From NCBI GenBank assembly GCA_965652645.1, contig CBFGXE010000004.1, positions 62,001 through 126,000 of the forward strand: a DNA stretch of 64,000 nucleotides, given 5' to 3'. The notes below the pieces were generated by a model. That model did no database searches. It was not told the origin of the DNA and worked only from the letters and a program-made list of their open reading frames with translations. Position numbers and translations under genes: made by a program. Source of the stretch: ZC4RG30 sp965652645 (lineage in GTDB: Bacteria > Pseudomonadota > Gammaproteobacteria > Steroidobacterales > Steroidobacteraceae). Shown here piece by piece: positions 17,188-25,312 of the stretch (positions within the stretch are counted from its first letter, which is position 1; every line of letters begins with the position of its first letter).

Positions 17188-19779
17188 TTACGGCAGCGCA
17201 TAGGCAATGATCTCCGCTCCGTCGCTGCCGCTCACGGCCAGCACGATGAACTGCCGGCCGTCGATCACGTAGGTCATGGGCGAGCCGGTCTGCTTGTTGG
17301 GCATCTCGACGGCGCCGACATCCTCGCCGGTGAGCTTGTCATAGGCGCGCAGCAGCGATACCCGCCGGCCCTCGGCATTGGTGTGCATGCCGCCCTCGCC
17401 CGCGATCAGCAGCGTCCTGGTGGCCAGCGTGCCGATGAAGGTGCGGCCGGGCTGGCCCAGGCGCGGCAGGTCAAGGCCCTGCAGCGCAGGATGATTGCGG
17501 ATTTCATCCGGCGTCGAGGAATGCGCCTTCTGCCACACGATCTCGCCGGTGTTCATGTTGTAGGCGGTGATGCGGTCATAGGGTGGCTTCACCAATGGCA
17601 GGCCCTGCACATTGGCGCCGCCCCTTGCTCCACCCGGGAAACCTGCCGGCGGACCTCCGGCGGGAGGACCACCGCCCGGTGGACCGCCAGCTGGAAAACC
17701 GCCCGCTGGTGGACCGCCGGGAAAACCGCCGGGTCCACCACCGCGCGCACCCGGCGGAGCCGCGGGCGGACCACCCGCCCGGCCGGGACCTCCGGCACGT
17801 GCCTGGCCGCCGACGTAGCCCATGTCCGACTGCTCGGGATTCGCCGGCACGATCCCGCTCAGGTACACGGCGGTGTGCGAGTGGATGTAGAGGTGGTTGG
17901 TCTCCGGGTCGAAGGAACCACCCGGCCAGTTCGCGCCACCCACGTCGGCCGGCACCTGCAACGTGGCCAGCGGGCCGTCTAGCGAGCTGAGCACCGGCGG
18001 CGTGAACAGCGGTCCCATCCGGTAACGCTTCACCACTTCCAGCGCCTCGGCCTTCAGCTCCGGCGTCAGGTCGATCAGGTCGTCCTCGCTGATGCCCTGC
18101 ATGTCGAAGGGCGCGGGTTTCGTCGGGAACGGCTGCGTGGGACTGGTGCGTTCGCCCGGCACGCTGGACTGCGGCACCGGCCGCTCCTCGATCGGCCAGA
18201 CCGGTTCTCCGGTCTCGCGGTTGAGCACGAACAGGAAGGCCTGCTTGGTGGGCTGCGCGATGGCCTTGATGGTGCGCCCGTTGGCCTTCATGTCGAAGAG
18301 GATGGGCGCGCAGGAAAGGTCGTAGTCCCACACGTCGTGGTGCACGGTCTGGTAGTGCCACTTGCGGCGGCCGGTCTTCACGTCCACTGCCACCAGGCTG
18401 TCGGCAAACAGCGTGTTGCCGGGCCGGTTGCCGCCGTAATAGTCGCCGGTCGGCATTTCGACCGGCACGTAGACCAGGCCGAGTTCCGGGTCGGCGCTCA
18501 TCTGCGACCACACGCCGGTGTTGCCGTTGCGCTCCGCCGCGCCATCCAGCCAGGTGTCATACCCGAACTCGCCACGCCGGGGAATGGTGTTGAAGATCCA
18601 CAGCCGCTTGCCGGTGCGTGCATCGTAGCCACGCACCATGCCGCGCGCGTTGCGCATGGTCTTCGGTGCCCCGCCCGGACGATGCGCAACGCCCACCACG
18701 ATCACGTCGCCGACCACCAGCGGCGTGGCGTTCAGCCCGAGTTCGGCCGTCTCCAGGTCCACCTCCTGGTCGGCTTCCAGCTTCAGGTCCACCGCGCCGT
18801 TCTTGCCGAAGGTGGGAACGGGCACGCCCGTCTTCGCATCCAGCGCCAGCATCCGGTAACCCGGCGTCACGTAGATCACGCGCTTGTCGCGGCCATCGGC
18901 GCTGGCCCAGTACGCCACGCCACGTCCGGCGCCGTTGCGCGGCGAATTCAGCCCGCGCTGGCCCTCGTCCTCCGTGTGCATCCAGAGCATTTCGCCGGTG
19001 ACCGCATTCAATGCGACCGCCGCGCGCCGCGTGCCCGCGGTGGTGTACAGCGTGCGGTCCACCAGCAGCGGCGTGGCCGAATACAGTGAATCGGGCCTTG
19101 GCCCGAGGAAGTCTGTCTTCAGCCGCCAGACCAGCTCGAGCTGGTTGAAGTTCTCCTTCGTGATCTGGTCAGCGGGGGAATAACGCTGGCTGGCCAGGTT
19201 GCCGCCATAGGTGGTCCATTCGGTATCGGGGCCGCGCCGCGGCACGGAGGCGCGTGCCGGCGCCGCGCCGAATTCCGGCGCACGGCCGGCTGCCGGTGCC
19301 GCGCGCGCCACGGCCGTTCCGGCCGGCGCATTTCCGAACGTGATGCCCGCCAGTTGCCCGCGATCGGTGGGCAGCGCGGTGGACCCGGCGGGCATGCCCG
19401 AGTAGCGCATCAGGAAGGCGATCAGCGATGTGTACTGCCCGGGCGAGAGGCTCTTCGGCGCCTGCGGCGGCATGGTCTCGAGCCGGTCGTAGAGGCGGCG
19501 CAGGTCCTTGCCATGCCAGGCCTCGGCAAATTGCGGACCCGCCAGCGCGGTGGCCTTTTCACGGCCAGCCAGGTCATCACCATGGCACGACGCGCACTGC
19601 TGGAAATAAAGTCGCTCGCCAGCGGCGGCCTGTTCCGCCGTGTAAAGCGCAGGAGCGGTGGCAGGTTGCGACAGCTGCTGGGCGGCGAGTACCACACTGC
19701 CCAGCAGAAGGGTGGAGAGAATCGCGAGGCGACCGGGTTGCAAGGCAGAGATTCTTTCTTGGCGTCCTTCACCCGGCAT
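17188..19779 (-). CDS. PQQ-dependent quinohaemoprotein dehydrogenase with N-terminal cytochrome c and a Gly/Pro-rich insert
   Basis: Exported dehydrogenase of about 863 residues. After a signal segment (LAILSTLLLGSVVLAAQQ) comes a cytochrome c domain with CASCH, then an eight-bladed PQQ propeller starting WTTYGGNLASQRYSP, with blade motifs such as TGKRLWIFNT, DVWDYDLSCAPILFD and TGEPVWPIEERPVP. Electrons from an alcohol or sugar would pass from PQQ to haem. Cytochrome before propeller is the reverse of the usual alcohol dehydrogenase order. About 65 residues near position 690-755 are collagen-like Gly/Pro repeats. The ATG at 19779 is preferred because AGGGGGTG precedes it by a few bases; the frame is open to 19875. 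Confidence 0.88.
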   Translation of the reverse strand: MPGEGRQERISALQPGRLAILSTLLLGSVVLAAQQLSQPATAPALYTAEQAAAGERLYFQQCASCHGDDLAGREKATALAGPQFAEAWHGKDLRRLYDRLETMPPQAPKSLSPGQYTSLIAFLMRYSGMPAGSTALPTDRGQLAGITFGNAPAGTAVARAAPAAGRAPEFGAAPARASVPRRGPDTEWTTYGGNLASQRYSPADQITKENFNQLELVWRLKTDFLGPRPDSLYSATPLLVDRTLYTTAGTRRAAVALNAVTGEMLWMHTEDEGQRGLNSPRNGAGRGVAYWASADGRDKRVIYVTPGYRMLALDAKTGVPVPTFGKNGAVDLKLEADQEVDLETAELGLNATPLVVGDVIVVGVAHRPGGAPKTMRNARGMVRGYDARTGKRLWIFNTIPRRGEFGYDTWLDGAAERNGNTGVWSQMSADPELGLVYVPVEMPTGDYYGGNRPGNTLFADSLVAVDVKTGRRKWHYQTVHHDVWDYDLSCAPILFDMKANGRTIKAIAQPTKQAFLFVLNRETGEPVWPIEERPVPQSSVPGERTSPTQPFPTKPAPFDMQGISEDDLIDLTPELKAEALEVVKRYRMGPLFTPPVLSSLDGPLATLQVPADVGGANWPGGSFDPETNHLYIHSHTAVYLSGIVPANPEQSDMGYVGGQARAGGPGRAGGPPAAPPGARGGGPGGFPGGPPAGGFPAGGPPGGGPPAGGPPAGFPGGARGGANVQGLPLVKPPYDRITAYNMNTGEIVWQKAHSSTPDEIRNHPALQGLDLPRLGQPGRTFIGTLATRTLLIAGEGGMHTNAEGRRVSLLRAYDKLTGEDVGAVEMPNKQTGSPMTYVIDGRQFIVLAVSGSDGAEIIAYALP
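17612..17815 (-). repeat. Gly/Pro-coding low-complexity tract inside the PQQ dehydrogenase
   Basis: About 200 bases of imperfect tandem units coding for GGPPAGG-, GFPGG- and GPGRAGG-type repeats. They interrupt the propeller between a surface blade and the segment VQGLPLVKPPYDR. The second PQQ dehydrogenase in the window lacks the tract at this place. Confidence 0.75.
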
Positions 19780-19924
19780 CGTCACACCCCCTTTATCCAT
19801 TGAGCGTACCGGCAGCAGACGCCACACGGCAAATCCTCCCCGCCGCGACCCTGCCTCCGGGGGCTTGCTGCGCAACCCGACGCCTGCAAGGCGGGGAAGA
19901 CAGGGTGCCCCATGACCCGGGGCG

Positions 19925-20152
19925 TCAGGCCGGAGAGTCCCACTTCAGCTGGAATTCGATTTCCTCCCTGCCGTCGGAGCGCTCATGCTCGACATTGAAC
20001 AGCGCATCGGCAGGCACGCGGATCCGCTCGCCGGCGACCTGGATGGAAAACCGGCCGCCGGATTCGATGGCATCGGCCAGCCGGCGCAGCTTGGCGGCGA
20101 AAGCCGAACGTCCGTAGGCCTTCTCGATGTCACGTGCGCGTTTCCTGGCCAT
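19925..20152 (-). CDS. Amphi-Trp domain-containing small protein
   Basis: Protein of 75 residues. It starts MARKRARDIEKAYGRSAFAA, continues with a predicted helix (LRRLADAIESGG), and ends with strands FSIQVAGERIRVP and EEIEFQLKWDS. The last segment, an amphipathic strand with Trp near the C-terminus, is the feature that names the amphi-Trp domain. The function is not known. It lies 122 bp downstream of the tRNA-Gln gene, beyond a terminator, so it probably has its own promoter. The frame is open upstream to 20218, but the homologous part begins at 20152. Confidence 0.75.
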   Translation of the reverse strand: MARKRARDIEKAYGRSAFAAKLRRLADAIESGGRFSIQVAGERIRVPADALFNVEHERSDGREEIEFQLKWDSPA

Positions 20153-20204
20153 CCCTGGATTCCTTCTTCTGCGGGCGCCCAGCCTGCACCATCGGGCGGA
20201 AATG

Positions 20205-20226
20205 AAAAAGCCCTGCATTGCAGGGC
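20205..20226 (-). terminator. Intrinsic terminator after tRNA-Gln
   Basis: On the minus strand, GCCCTGC, loop AAT, GCAGGGC, then TTTTT (read as AAAAA at 20205-20209 on the plus strand). It ends the rplM-rpsI-tRNA-Gln transcript. Confidence 0.85.
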
Positions 20227-20273
20227 TTCTTCGACCTTCACCTCGCAGCCTCGCCGGCGCGACCGGTGAAATT

Positions 20274-20347
20274 TGGCTGGGGGACTAGGATTCGAACCTA
20301 GGTTGACGGAGTCAGAGTCCGTAGTCCTACCGCTGGACGATCCCCCA
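20274..20347 (-). tRNA. tRNA-Gln (anticodon CUG)
   Basis: A 74-base gene with encoded CCA. The acceptor stem begins TGGGGGA and ends TCCCCCAGCCA. The anticodon loop CTCTGAC gives CUG, reading CAG. The T arm contains GGTTCGAATCC. It lies 9 bases behind rpsI on the same strand and before a terminator, so it is cotranscribed with the ribosomal protein genes and must be cut out. Confidence 0.96.
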
Positions 20348-20356
20348 ATTCCGGGA

Positions 20357-20749
20357 TTAGCGCTTCGAGTACTGCGGGCCGCGGCGGGCCTTGCGGCGAC
20401 CGACCTTCTTGCGCTCCACCTCGCGCGCGTCGCGCGTGACGAAGCCGGCCTGGCGCAGCGGCTTGCGCAGGGTTTCATCATACTCGATCAGCGCACGGGT
20501 GATGCCGTGGCGGATCGCGCCGGCCTGGCCGGTGATGCCGCCGCCGTCCACCTGCACGGTGAAGTCGAAGCGGCCCTCGACCTGCGCGACCGCGAGCGGC
20601 TGGCGCACGATCATGCGGCCGGTCTCGCGGCCGAAGAATTCATCGAGCGGCCGGTCGTTCACCGTGATCTGGCCGGTGCCGGACTTCATGAACACGCGGG
20701 CGGTGGCGGTCTTGCGACGGCCGGTGCCGTAATTGCTGGGTGTTGCCAT
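20357..20749 (-). CDS. rpsI: 30S ribosomal protein S9
   Basis: Ribosomal protein of 130 residues. Signatures are YGTGRRKTATARVF at the N-terminus, GGGITGQAGAIRHGITRAL in the middle, and the extended basic C-terminal tail KKVGRRKARRGPQYSKR, which reaches the P-site tRNA. It is the second gene of the rplM-rpsI operon, 28 bp after rplM, with tRNA-Gln directly downstream. Confidence 0.98.
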   Translation of the reverse strand: MATPSNYGTGRRKTATARVFMKSGTGQITVNDRPLDEFFGRETGRMIVRQPLAVAQVEGRFDFTVQVDGGGITGQAGAIRHGITRALIEYDETLRKPLRQAGFVTRDAREVERKKVGRRKARRGPQYSKR

Positions 20750-20777
20750 CTGTTAGCTCTTCGATCGAATCCGGTGT

Positions 20778-21206
20778 TTACAGTTCCAGCGCCTTGGGCT
20801 GCTGGGCCTTGTGGGGATGCTCGCCGCCCTTGAACACGTGCAGCTTGCGGAACATCTTCCGGCCCAGCGTGTTCTTCGGCAGCATGCCCTTCACCGCGAA
20901 CTCGATCGCGCGCTCCGGGTGTTCCTGCAGCAGCTTGCCCAGCGAGATGGACTTCAGGTTGCCCATGTAGCCGGTGTGCTTGTGGTAGAACTTGTCGGTG
21001 AGCTTCGCGCCGGTGACGCGGACCTTCTCCGCGTTCAGCACGATGAGGTTGTCGCCCATGTCGACGTGCGGGCTGTAGTCGGCCTTGTGCTTGCCACGCA
21101 GGCGATGCGCAAGCTGCGTGGCCAGGCGTCCCAGGGTCTTGCCCTCGGCGTCGATCACGTACCAGTCCGCGCGCACTTCGGCGGGTTTGACGAATGTGGT
21201 GCTCAT
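20778..21206 (-). CDS. rplM: 50S ribosomal protein L13
   Basis: Ribosomal protein of 142 residues, the same length as in E. coli. Family segments are WYVIDAEGKTLGRLATQLA, GDNLIVLNAEKVRVTG and GMLPKNTLGRKMFRKLHVF. First gene of the operon, about 75 nt downstream of a good promoter. The ATG at 21206 was chosen by homology; the frame is open further upstream but lacks similarity there. Confidence 0.98.
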   Translation of the reverse strand: MSTTFVKPAEVRADWYVIDAEGKTLGRLATQLAHRLRGKHKADYSPHVDMGDNLIVLNAEKVRVTGAKLTDKFYHKHTGYMGNLKSISLGKLLQEHPERAIEFAVKGMLPKNTLGRKMFRKLHVFKGGEHPHKAQQPKALEL

Positions 21207-21281
21207 CTTGGCTCTACCGGGTTCTGCTCTGGCCCCGTTGCCGGCCCTGTGGCCGCCTGGGTACCGTAAAAAAGGCCGCAG

Positions 21282-21310
21282 AGTGTAATCCAAGGGCCGC
21301 GCGCTTTCAA
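21282..21310 (-). promoter_or_regulatory. rplM-rpsI-tRNA-Gln promoter
   Basis: On the minus strand TTGAAA (21310-21305), an exact 17-bp spacer, TACACT (21287-21282). It is one of the clearest sigma-70 promoters in the window and leaves a leader of about 70 nt before rplM, room enough for the L13-type leader control known elsewhere. Confidence 0.75.
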
Positions 21311-21350
21311 AGCGCATTCAGCAGGAATCCGCGGCCGCGCCGGCCACATA

Positions 21351-21356
21351 TATAGT
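21351..21356 (+). promoter_or_regulatory. -10 box of coq7 (TATAGT)
   Basis: TATAGT, within the AT-rich run CATATATAGTAGT, ends 6 nt before the coq7 ATG. Transcription would begin at the start codon. There is no ribosome site and no clear -35 box. Confidence 0.5.
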
Positions 21357-21362
21357 AGTCCC

Positions 21363-21995
21363 ATGGCAGCCGAACGAACCCTTGCAGATCAACTACTTGC
21401 CAGCGCCGATCGGGCCCTGCGGGCCGTCTTCGCCCCGCCCAGGGCCAGCCGCCCGGCGCCCGGGATGCCCGGTGGCAGCCTCGCGGAGCCCGAACGGCAG
21501 CTGGTGGCGGGGCTGATGCGGGTCAACCACGCCGGGGAAGTGGCCGCCCAGGGCCTCTACCACGGCCAGGCGCTGGTGGCCCGCGATCCGGCCGTGCGCC
21601 AGGTGCTGGAGCGGGCCGCCCGCGAGGAGAGCGACCACCTGGCCTGGTGCGAGGAGCGCCTGCGCGAACTGCAGGACCGGCCCAGCCGCCTGCACCCCTT
21701 CTGGTATGCCGGATCCTTCGCCATCGGCGCGGTGGCGGGACTGGCCTCCGATCGCGTGAGCCTGGGCTTTGTGGCCGAAACCGAGCGGCAGGTGGAGCGG
21801 CACCTCGACTCCCACCTGCAGCAATTGCCCGCGGAGGATGCACGCAGCCGCGCCATCCTGGAGCAGATGCGCACTGACGAGCAGGCGCATGGCGAGATGG
21901 CCCGCCACTCCGGCGGCGTTGCGCTGCCCCGCGCCGTGCAGAAGGTCATGCAATTGGCCTCGCGCGTGATGACGGGCACCGCCCGCCACCTGTAA
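21363..21995 (+). CDS. coq7: Demethoxyubiquinone hydroxylase (Coq7)
   Basis: Di-iron monooxygenase that adds the C6 hydroxyl in ubiquinone synthesis without flavin; 210 residues. The carboxylate-bridged iron site is visible as repeated E/EExxH elements: NHAGEVAAQGLYHG (about residues 59-72), REESDHLAWCEERL (about 89-102), AETERQVERHL and DEQAHGEMARHS near the C-terminus. Many gammaproteobacteria use Coq7 in place of UbiF, which fits the two FAD hydroxylases at 1.6-4.1 kb doing the C1 and C5 steps. It is divergent from rplM and followed by crp. Confidence 0.95.
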   Translation: MAAERTLADQLLASADRALRAVFAPPRASRPAPGMPGGSLAEPERQLVAGLMRVNHAGEVAAQGLYHGQALVARDPAVRQVLERAAREESDHLAWCEERLRELQDRPSRLHPFWYAGSFAIGAVAGLASDRVSLGFVAETERQVERHLDSHLQQLPAEDARSRAILEQMRTDEQAHGEMARHSGGVALPRAVQKVMQLASRVMTGTARHL

Positions 21996-22022
21996 CTGCG
22001 ACCGGCTTCACAGCCCGTGCGG

Positions 22023-22049
22023 TTGTCACGGCGCCTCGTTATGTAATAC
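22023..22049 (+). promoter_or_regulatory. Possible crp promoter
   Basis: TTGTCA (22023-22028) and TAATAC (22044-22049) with a short 15-bp spacer, in an AT-richer stretch about 60 nt before the crp ATG. Spacing is below the optimum, so this is tentative. Confidence 0.35.
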
Positions 22050-22110
22050 AAAGGGCGACATATTCAGGGAAGTGCGACCCGCATCGGGCAATAAGTCGAG
22101 AACGATAACA

Positions 22111-22881
22111 ATGGAAGACAGCATCAAGCCGCTGAGCGACATTCCTGCGATCAACCGGTTTCTCAGCTATTGCCGCATCCGCACGGTGCCGTCGAAGACG
22201 GTGATCATCCACGCGGGCGACCTGCCCGACGTCCTCTACTACATCATCAGCGGCTCGGTCGAAGTGATGATCGAGGACGAGGAAGGCAACGAGATGGTGC
22301 TGGCCTACCTCAACAAGGGCCAGTTTTTCGGCGAGATGGGCCTGTTCCACGACGCCCCCACCCGCAGCGCCTGGGTACGCACCCGCAACCAGTGCGAGCT
22401 GGCGGAGATGACCTATCCGCGCTTCCGCCAGATTGCCGCCGAGTCGCCAGGCCTGGTGTTCGAGCTGGCCACGCAGCTGGCCACCCGCCTCGACCGCACC
22501 AACCGCAAGCTGGGCGACCTGGCCTTCGTCGACGTCACCGGCCGCGTGGCGCACGCCATCATGGACCTGTGCGGCGAGCCCGATGCCATGACGCATCCGG
22601 AAGGCATGCAGATCAAGGTTTCCCGCCAGGAGCTCTCGCGCCTGGTGGGCTGCTCGCGCGAGATGGCGGGCCGCGTGCTGAAGGTGCTGGAAGACCAGGG
22701 CCTGCTGCGCGCCACCGGCAAGACCATCGTGGTGTTCAATGCGCGGCCGAAGATGAAGACCCGGCCGGTGATCGTGCCCGCGCAGCCGGCAACCGGCGGC
22801 AAGGGTGCCTCGCCGCGCACGCCGCCGGCGGCCTCGCCTGACGACGACGAAGACGACGACTGGGACGACGACGAGGAGTGA
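22111..22881 (+). CDS. crp: Crp/Vfr-type cyclic-nucleotide regulator with an acidic C-terminal tail
   Basis: Global transcription regulator of 256 residues. The N-terminal cyclic-nucleotide fold has FFGEMGLFHDAPTRSAW (about residues 72-88), the phosphate-binding cassette with Glu and the Arg-Ser pair. The dimer helix follows, then a winged helix-turn-helix, VSRQELSRLVGCSREMAGRV (about 170-189), almost identical in type to Vfr/Crp. At the place of E. coli Thr127-Ser128 it has Thr130-Asn131. From about residue 212 it carries an extra 45-residue tail, Pro/Ala-rich and then almost all Asp/Glu (DDDEDDDWDDDEE). E. coli Crp ends at 210. Start chosen by homology; the frame is open from 22072. Confidence 0.9.
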   Translation: MEDSIKPLSDIPAINRFLSYCRIRTVPSKTVIIHAGDLPDVLYYIISGSVEVMIEDEEGNEMVLAYLNKGQFFGEMGLFHDAPTRSAWVRTRNQCELAEMTYPRFRQIAAESPGLVFELATQLATRLDRTNRKLGDLAFVDVTGRVAHAIMDLCGEPDAMTHPEGMQIKVSRQELSRLVGCSREMAGRVLKVLEDQGLLRATGKTIVVFNARPKMKTRPVIVPAQPATGGKGASPRTPPAASPDDDEDDDWDDDEE

Positions 22882-22902
22882 TCCCGTTGCCGGCGGCCGC
22901 GC

Positions 22903-23589
22903 TCAGGCCCGGGGCGTGGCTGCGGCGTTGATGTTGCCGCGCATCGCGCCGATCACGGCGCGGTAGTCCTTTTCCCCGAAGATGGCCGAACCGGCCACGA
23001 AGGTGTCGGCGCCGGCGCGTGCGATCTCGCCGATGTTGTCCACCTTCACTCCGCCGTCTATTTCCAGGCGGATGGCGCGGCCACTGGCGTCGATGCGCCG
23101 GCGCACTTCCCGGATCTTCTCGAGCGCACCGGGGATGAACTTCTGGCCGCCGAAGCCGGGATTCACCGACATGATGAGCACCAGGTCGAGCAGGTGCAGC
23201 GTGTGGTCCAGCCAGTTCAGCGGCGTGGCCGGGTTGAACACCAGGCCCGCCTGGCAACCGGATTCACGGATCAGCCCGATGGTGCGGTCCACGTGCTCGC
23301 TGGCTTCAGGGTGGAAGCTGATGATGCTGGCGCCCGCCTTCGCGAAGTCCGGGATGATGCGGTCCACCGGCCTGACCATCAGGTGCACGTCGATGGGCGC
23401 CTTCACGCCATGCTTGCGCAGCGCCTCGCACACCAGCGGGCCGACGGTGAGATTGGGCACGTAGTGGTTGTCCATCACGTCGAAGTGCACCACGTCCGCA
23501 CCGGCGGCAAGCACGTTGTCGACTTCCTCGCCCAGGCGGGCGAAGTTGGCCGAAAGGATGGAGGGGGCGATCCAGGCAGGTTGCGGCAT
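22903..23589 (-). CDS. rpe: Ribulose-phosphate 3-epimerase
   Basis: TIM-barrel enzyme of the pentose phosphate pathway interconverting ribulose 5- and xylulose 5-phosphate; 228 residues. Motifs are IAPSILSANFARLGEE (about residues 8-23), VHFDVMDNHYVPNLTVGP (metal-binding His and Asp, about 34-51), SVNPGFGGQKFIP and the phosphate site EIDGGVKVDNI. The gene lies 17 bp after djlA on the same strand and converges on crp. Confidence 0.96.
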   Translation of the reverse strand: MPQPAWIAPSILSANFARLGEEVDNVLAAGADVVHFDVMDNHYVPNLTVGPLVCEALRKHGVKAPIDVHLMVRPVDRIIPDFAKAGASIISFHPEASEHVDRTIGLIRESGCQAGLVFNPATPLNWLDHTLHLLDLVLIMSVNPGFGGQKFIPGALEKIREVRRRIDASGRAIRLEIDGGVKVDNIGEIARAGADTFVAGSAIFGEKDYRAVIGAMRGNINAAATPRA

Positions 23590-23606
23590 GGCGGAAGTCT
23601 AGCGGT

Positions 23607-24362
23607 TCAGCCCATGCCGCGCTGCGTGCGCAGCAGCTCGTAGGCCTCCTTGATGGCCTGGGTGCGCTGCTTGGCGTGCTCGAGCATGGAGTCGGGCAGG
23701 CCGTTGGCCTTGAGTTTGTCGGGGTGGTGGCGGCTGAGCAGGCGGCGATACACCCGGGTGAGCTCCTCGTTGGTGATGGCCGGATCGGCCTCCAGCGTGC
23801 GATAGGCCGCTGCCGTGCGCGCCGCGTGGTCCTGCACCACGCCACCGCCGGCGGTGCCACGCAGCGCGCCCTCGATGCGTTCCAGCTGCAGCGGCGTGAT
23901 GCCCAGCAGGCCGGCGGCGCGGGTGATGCGTGCCCGCGCGTTGTGGCCCATGTCGCTGCCCGCCAGAGCGAACTTCAGCTGGATCTCGATGAACATGCGC
24001 AGGATTTCCGGCTGCGAGTGGCAGGCACCGCGCAGGTCGGCGATCTCGGCATCCAGGTCGAAGTCCGGCTGCTTGCCGCGCGTGAATTCCGCGATGGCGG
24101 CCTGCACCTGCACGGCATCCAGCCTCAGCGCCCGCATCACGCCGCGGGCGGCCTCGATCTCCCGCTCGGTGACCCGGCCGTCGGCCTTGGCCACGTGGCC
24201 CAGCAGGCGGAAGGTGCTGACAAAAAACTGCTCGCCGCTGGGACGGGTGCGCCGCTCGGCCATCAGGTCATACTGGTGGCCCACCGCAGCCCCGAGCGCG
24301 GCGCCGATCGGGCCCAGCGCCAGGCCCAGCGCACCCCCGATCAGTTTTCCCGTCCACTGCAT
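23607..24362 (-). CDS. djlA: DnaJ-like co-chaperone DjlA
   Basis: Inner-membrane-anchored DnaK partner of 251 residues. The N-terminal glycine-rich hydrophobic helix, GALGLALGPIGAALGAAVGH, is the typical DjlA anchor. A TerB-like helical domain follows (about residues 50-170), and the C-terminal 65 residues form a J domain with SRHHPDKLKANG, whose HPD triad stimulates DnaK. It is divergent from purC with only about 6 bp of free sequence and probably leads an operon with rpe. Confidence 0.92.
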   Translation of the reverse strand: MQWTGKLIGGALGLALGPIGAALGAAVGHQYDLMAERRTRPSGEQFFVSTFRLLGHVAKADGRVTEREIEAARGVMRALRLDAVQVQAAIAEFTRGKQPDFDLDAEIADLRGACHSQPEILRMFIEIQLKFALAGSDMGHNARARITRAAGLLGITPLQLERIEGALRGTAGGGVVQDHAARTAAAYRTLEADPAITNEELTRVYRRLLSRHHPDKLKANGLPDSMLEHAKQRTQAIKEAYELLRTQRGMG

Positions 24363-24367
24363 TCGTT

Positions 24368-24374
24368 TATGGTA
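24368..24374. promoter_or_regulatory. Overlapping divergent -10 boxes of djlA and purC
   Basis: On the minus strand TACCAT (24374-24369) lies 6 nt before the djlA ATG. On the plus strand TATGGT (24368-24373) overlaps it and lies 7 nt before a TTG at 24381, which is in frame with purC. If both are used, only one direction can fire at a time. Confidence 0.4.
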
Positions 24375-25295
24375 GCAATCTTGAATACCACTTCACCCAC
24401 CGCCCTCCACGAGACCCATCTTGCGGGGCTCAGGCGCATCCACCGGGGCAAGGTCCGCGACGTCTACGCCATCGACGACGACAGCCTGCTGATCGTCGCC
24501 ACCGACCGGCTGTCGGCCTTCGACGTGATCCTTCCGGACCCCATCCCGGGCAAGGGGCGCATCCTCAATGCGATCTCCAACTTCTGGTTCGCGAACACCG
24601 CGCACATCATCCGCAACCACCTGCTGGACCGGCCGCTGGCGCAGGTGCTTCCCGACCCGTCCGAGCGCGCACAGGTGGAGGGACGCGCCGTGGTGGCGCG
24701 GCGCCTGAAGGCACTGCCCATCGAGGCCGTGGTGCGCGGCTACCTCATCGGCTCGGGCTGGAAGGACTACCAGGCCACCGGCAGGGTTTGCGGCATCGCA
24801 CTGCCGCCCGGCCTCAGGCAGGCGCAGCAGCTGCCGCAAGTGATCTTCACGCCCGCCACCAAGGCCGCGGTGGGCGACCACGACGAGAACATCAGCTTCG
24901 AAGAGGCCGCGCGGCTCGTTGGCGCCGAGCTCGCGGCGCGCGTGCGCGATGCCTCCATCGCGCTCTATCGCCATGCCTCGGTGCATGCAGCGAAGCGCGG
25001 CATCATCATCGCCGACACCAAGTTCGAGTTCGGCCTCATGCCCGATGGCGGGCTGCTGCTGATGGACGAGGCACTCACGCCCGACTCCTCCCGCTTCTGG
25101 CCGGCCGACACCTGGCGCGTGGGCACCAGCCCGCCCTCCTTCGACAAGCAGTTCGTGCGCGACTACCTGGAAACCCTGGACTGGAACAAGCAGGCACCCG
25201 GCCCGCGCCTGCCCCCGGACGTGATCAGCCAGACCGTGGCGCGTTACGAGGAGGCCCTGCGCCGCCTGACCGGCCCGGAGACCGTCGCGGGCTGA
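24369..25295 (+). CDS. purC: Phosphoribosylaminoimidazole-succinocarboxamide synthase (SAICAR synthetase)
   Basis: Step 8 of de novo purine synthesis: CAIR plus aspartate and ATP gives SAICAR. With 308 residues it is the long form. Motifs are HRGKVRDVYAIDDDSLLIVA (about residues 23-42, nucleotide site), TDRLSAFDVILPDPIPGKG, and IADTKFEFGLMPDGGLLLMD (about 212-231). The ATG at 24369 is annotated, but TTG at 24381 (product starting NTTSPTALHETHLAGL) fits the usual N-terminus and the upstream -10 box better. purE and purK lie 4 kb downstream in another unit. Confidence 0.95.
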   Translation: MVAILNTTSPTALHETHLAGLRRIHRGKVRDVYAIDDDSLLIVATDRLSAFDVILPDPIPGKGRILNAISNFWFANTAHIIRNHLLDRPLAQVLPDPSERAQVEGRAVVARRLKALPIEAVVRGYLIGSGWKDYQATGRVCGIALPPGLRQAQQLPQVIFTPATKAAVGDHDENISFEEAARLVGAELAARVRDASIALYRHASVHAAKRGIIIADTKFEFGLMPDGGLLLMDEALTPDSSRFWPADTWRVGTSPPSFDKQFVRDYLETLDWNKQAPGPRLPPDVISQTVARYEEALRRLTGPETVAG

Positions 25296-25312
25296 CGCCC
25301 GGGGGTTCGGGC

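Noticed and set aside
20281..20833. Plus-strand frames beginning in the tRNA and running over rpsI
   Set aside because: The start GGLGFEPRLTESESVVLP is the translation of the tRNA-Gln antisense, a known annotation artefact.
22170..22841. Alternative frame inside crp
   Set aside because: His/Pro/Arg-rich shadow in the +1 frame; the crp frame has complete cyclic-nucleotide and helix-turn-helix motifs.
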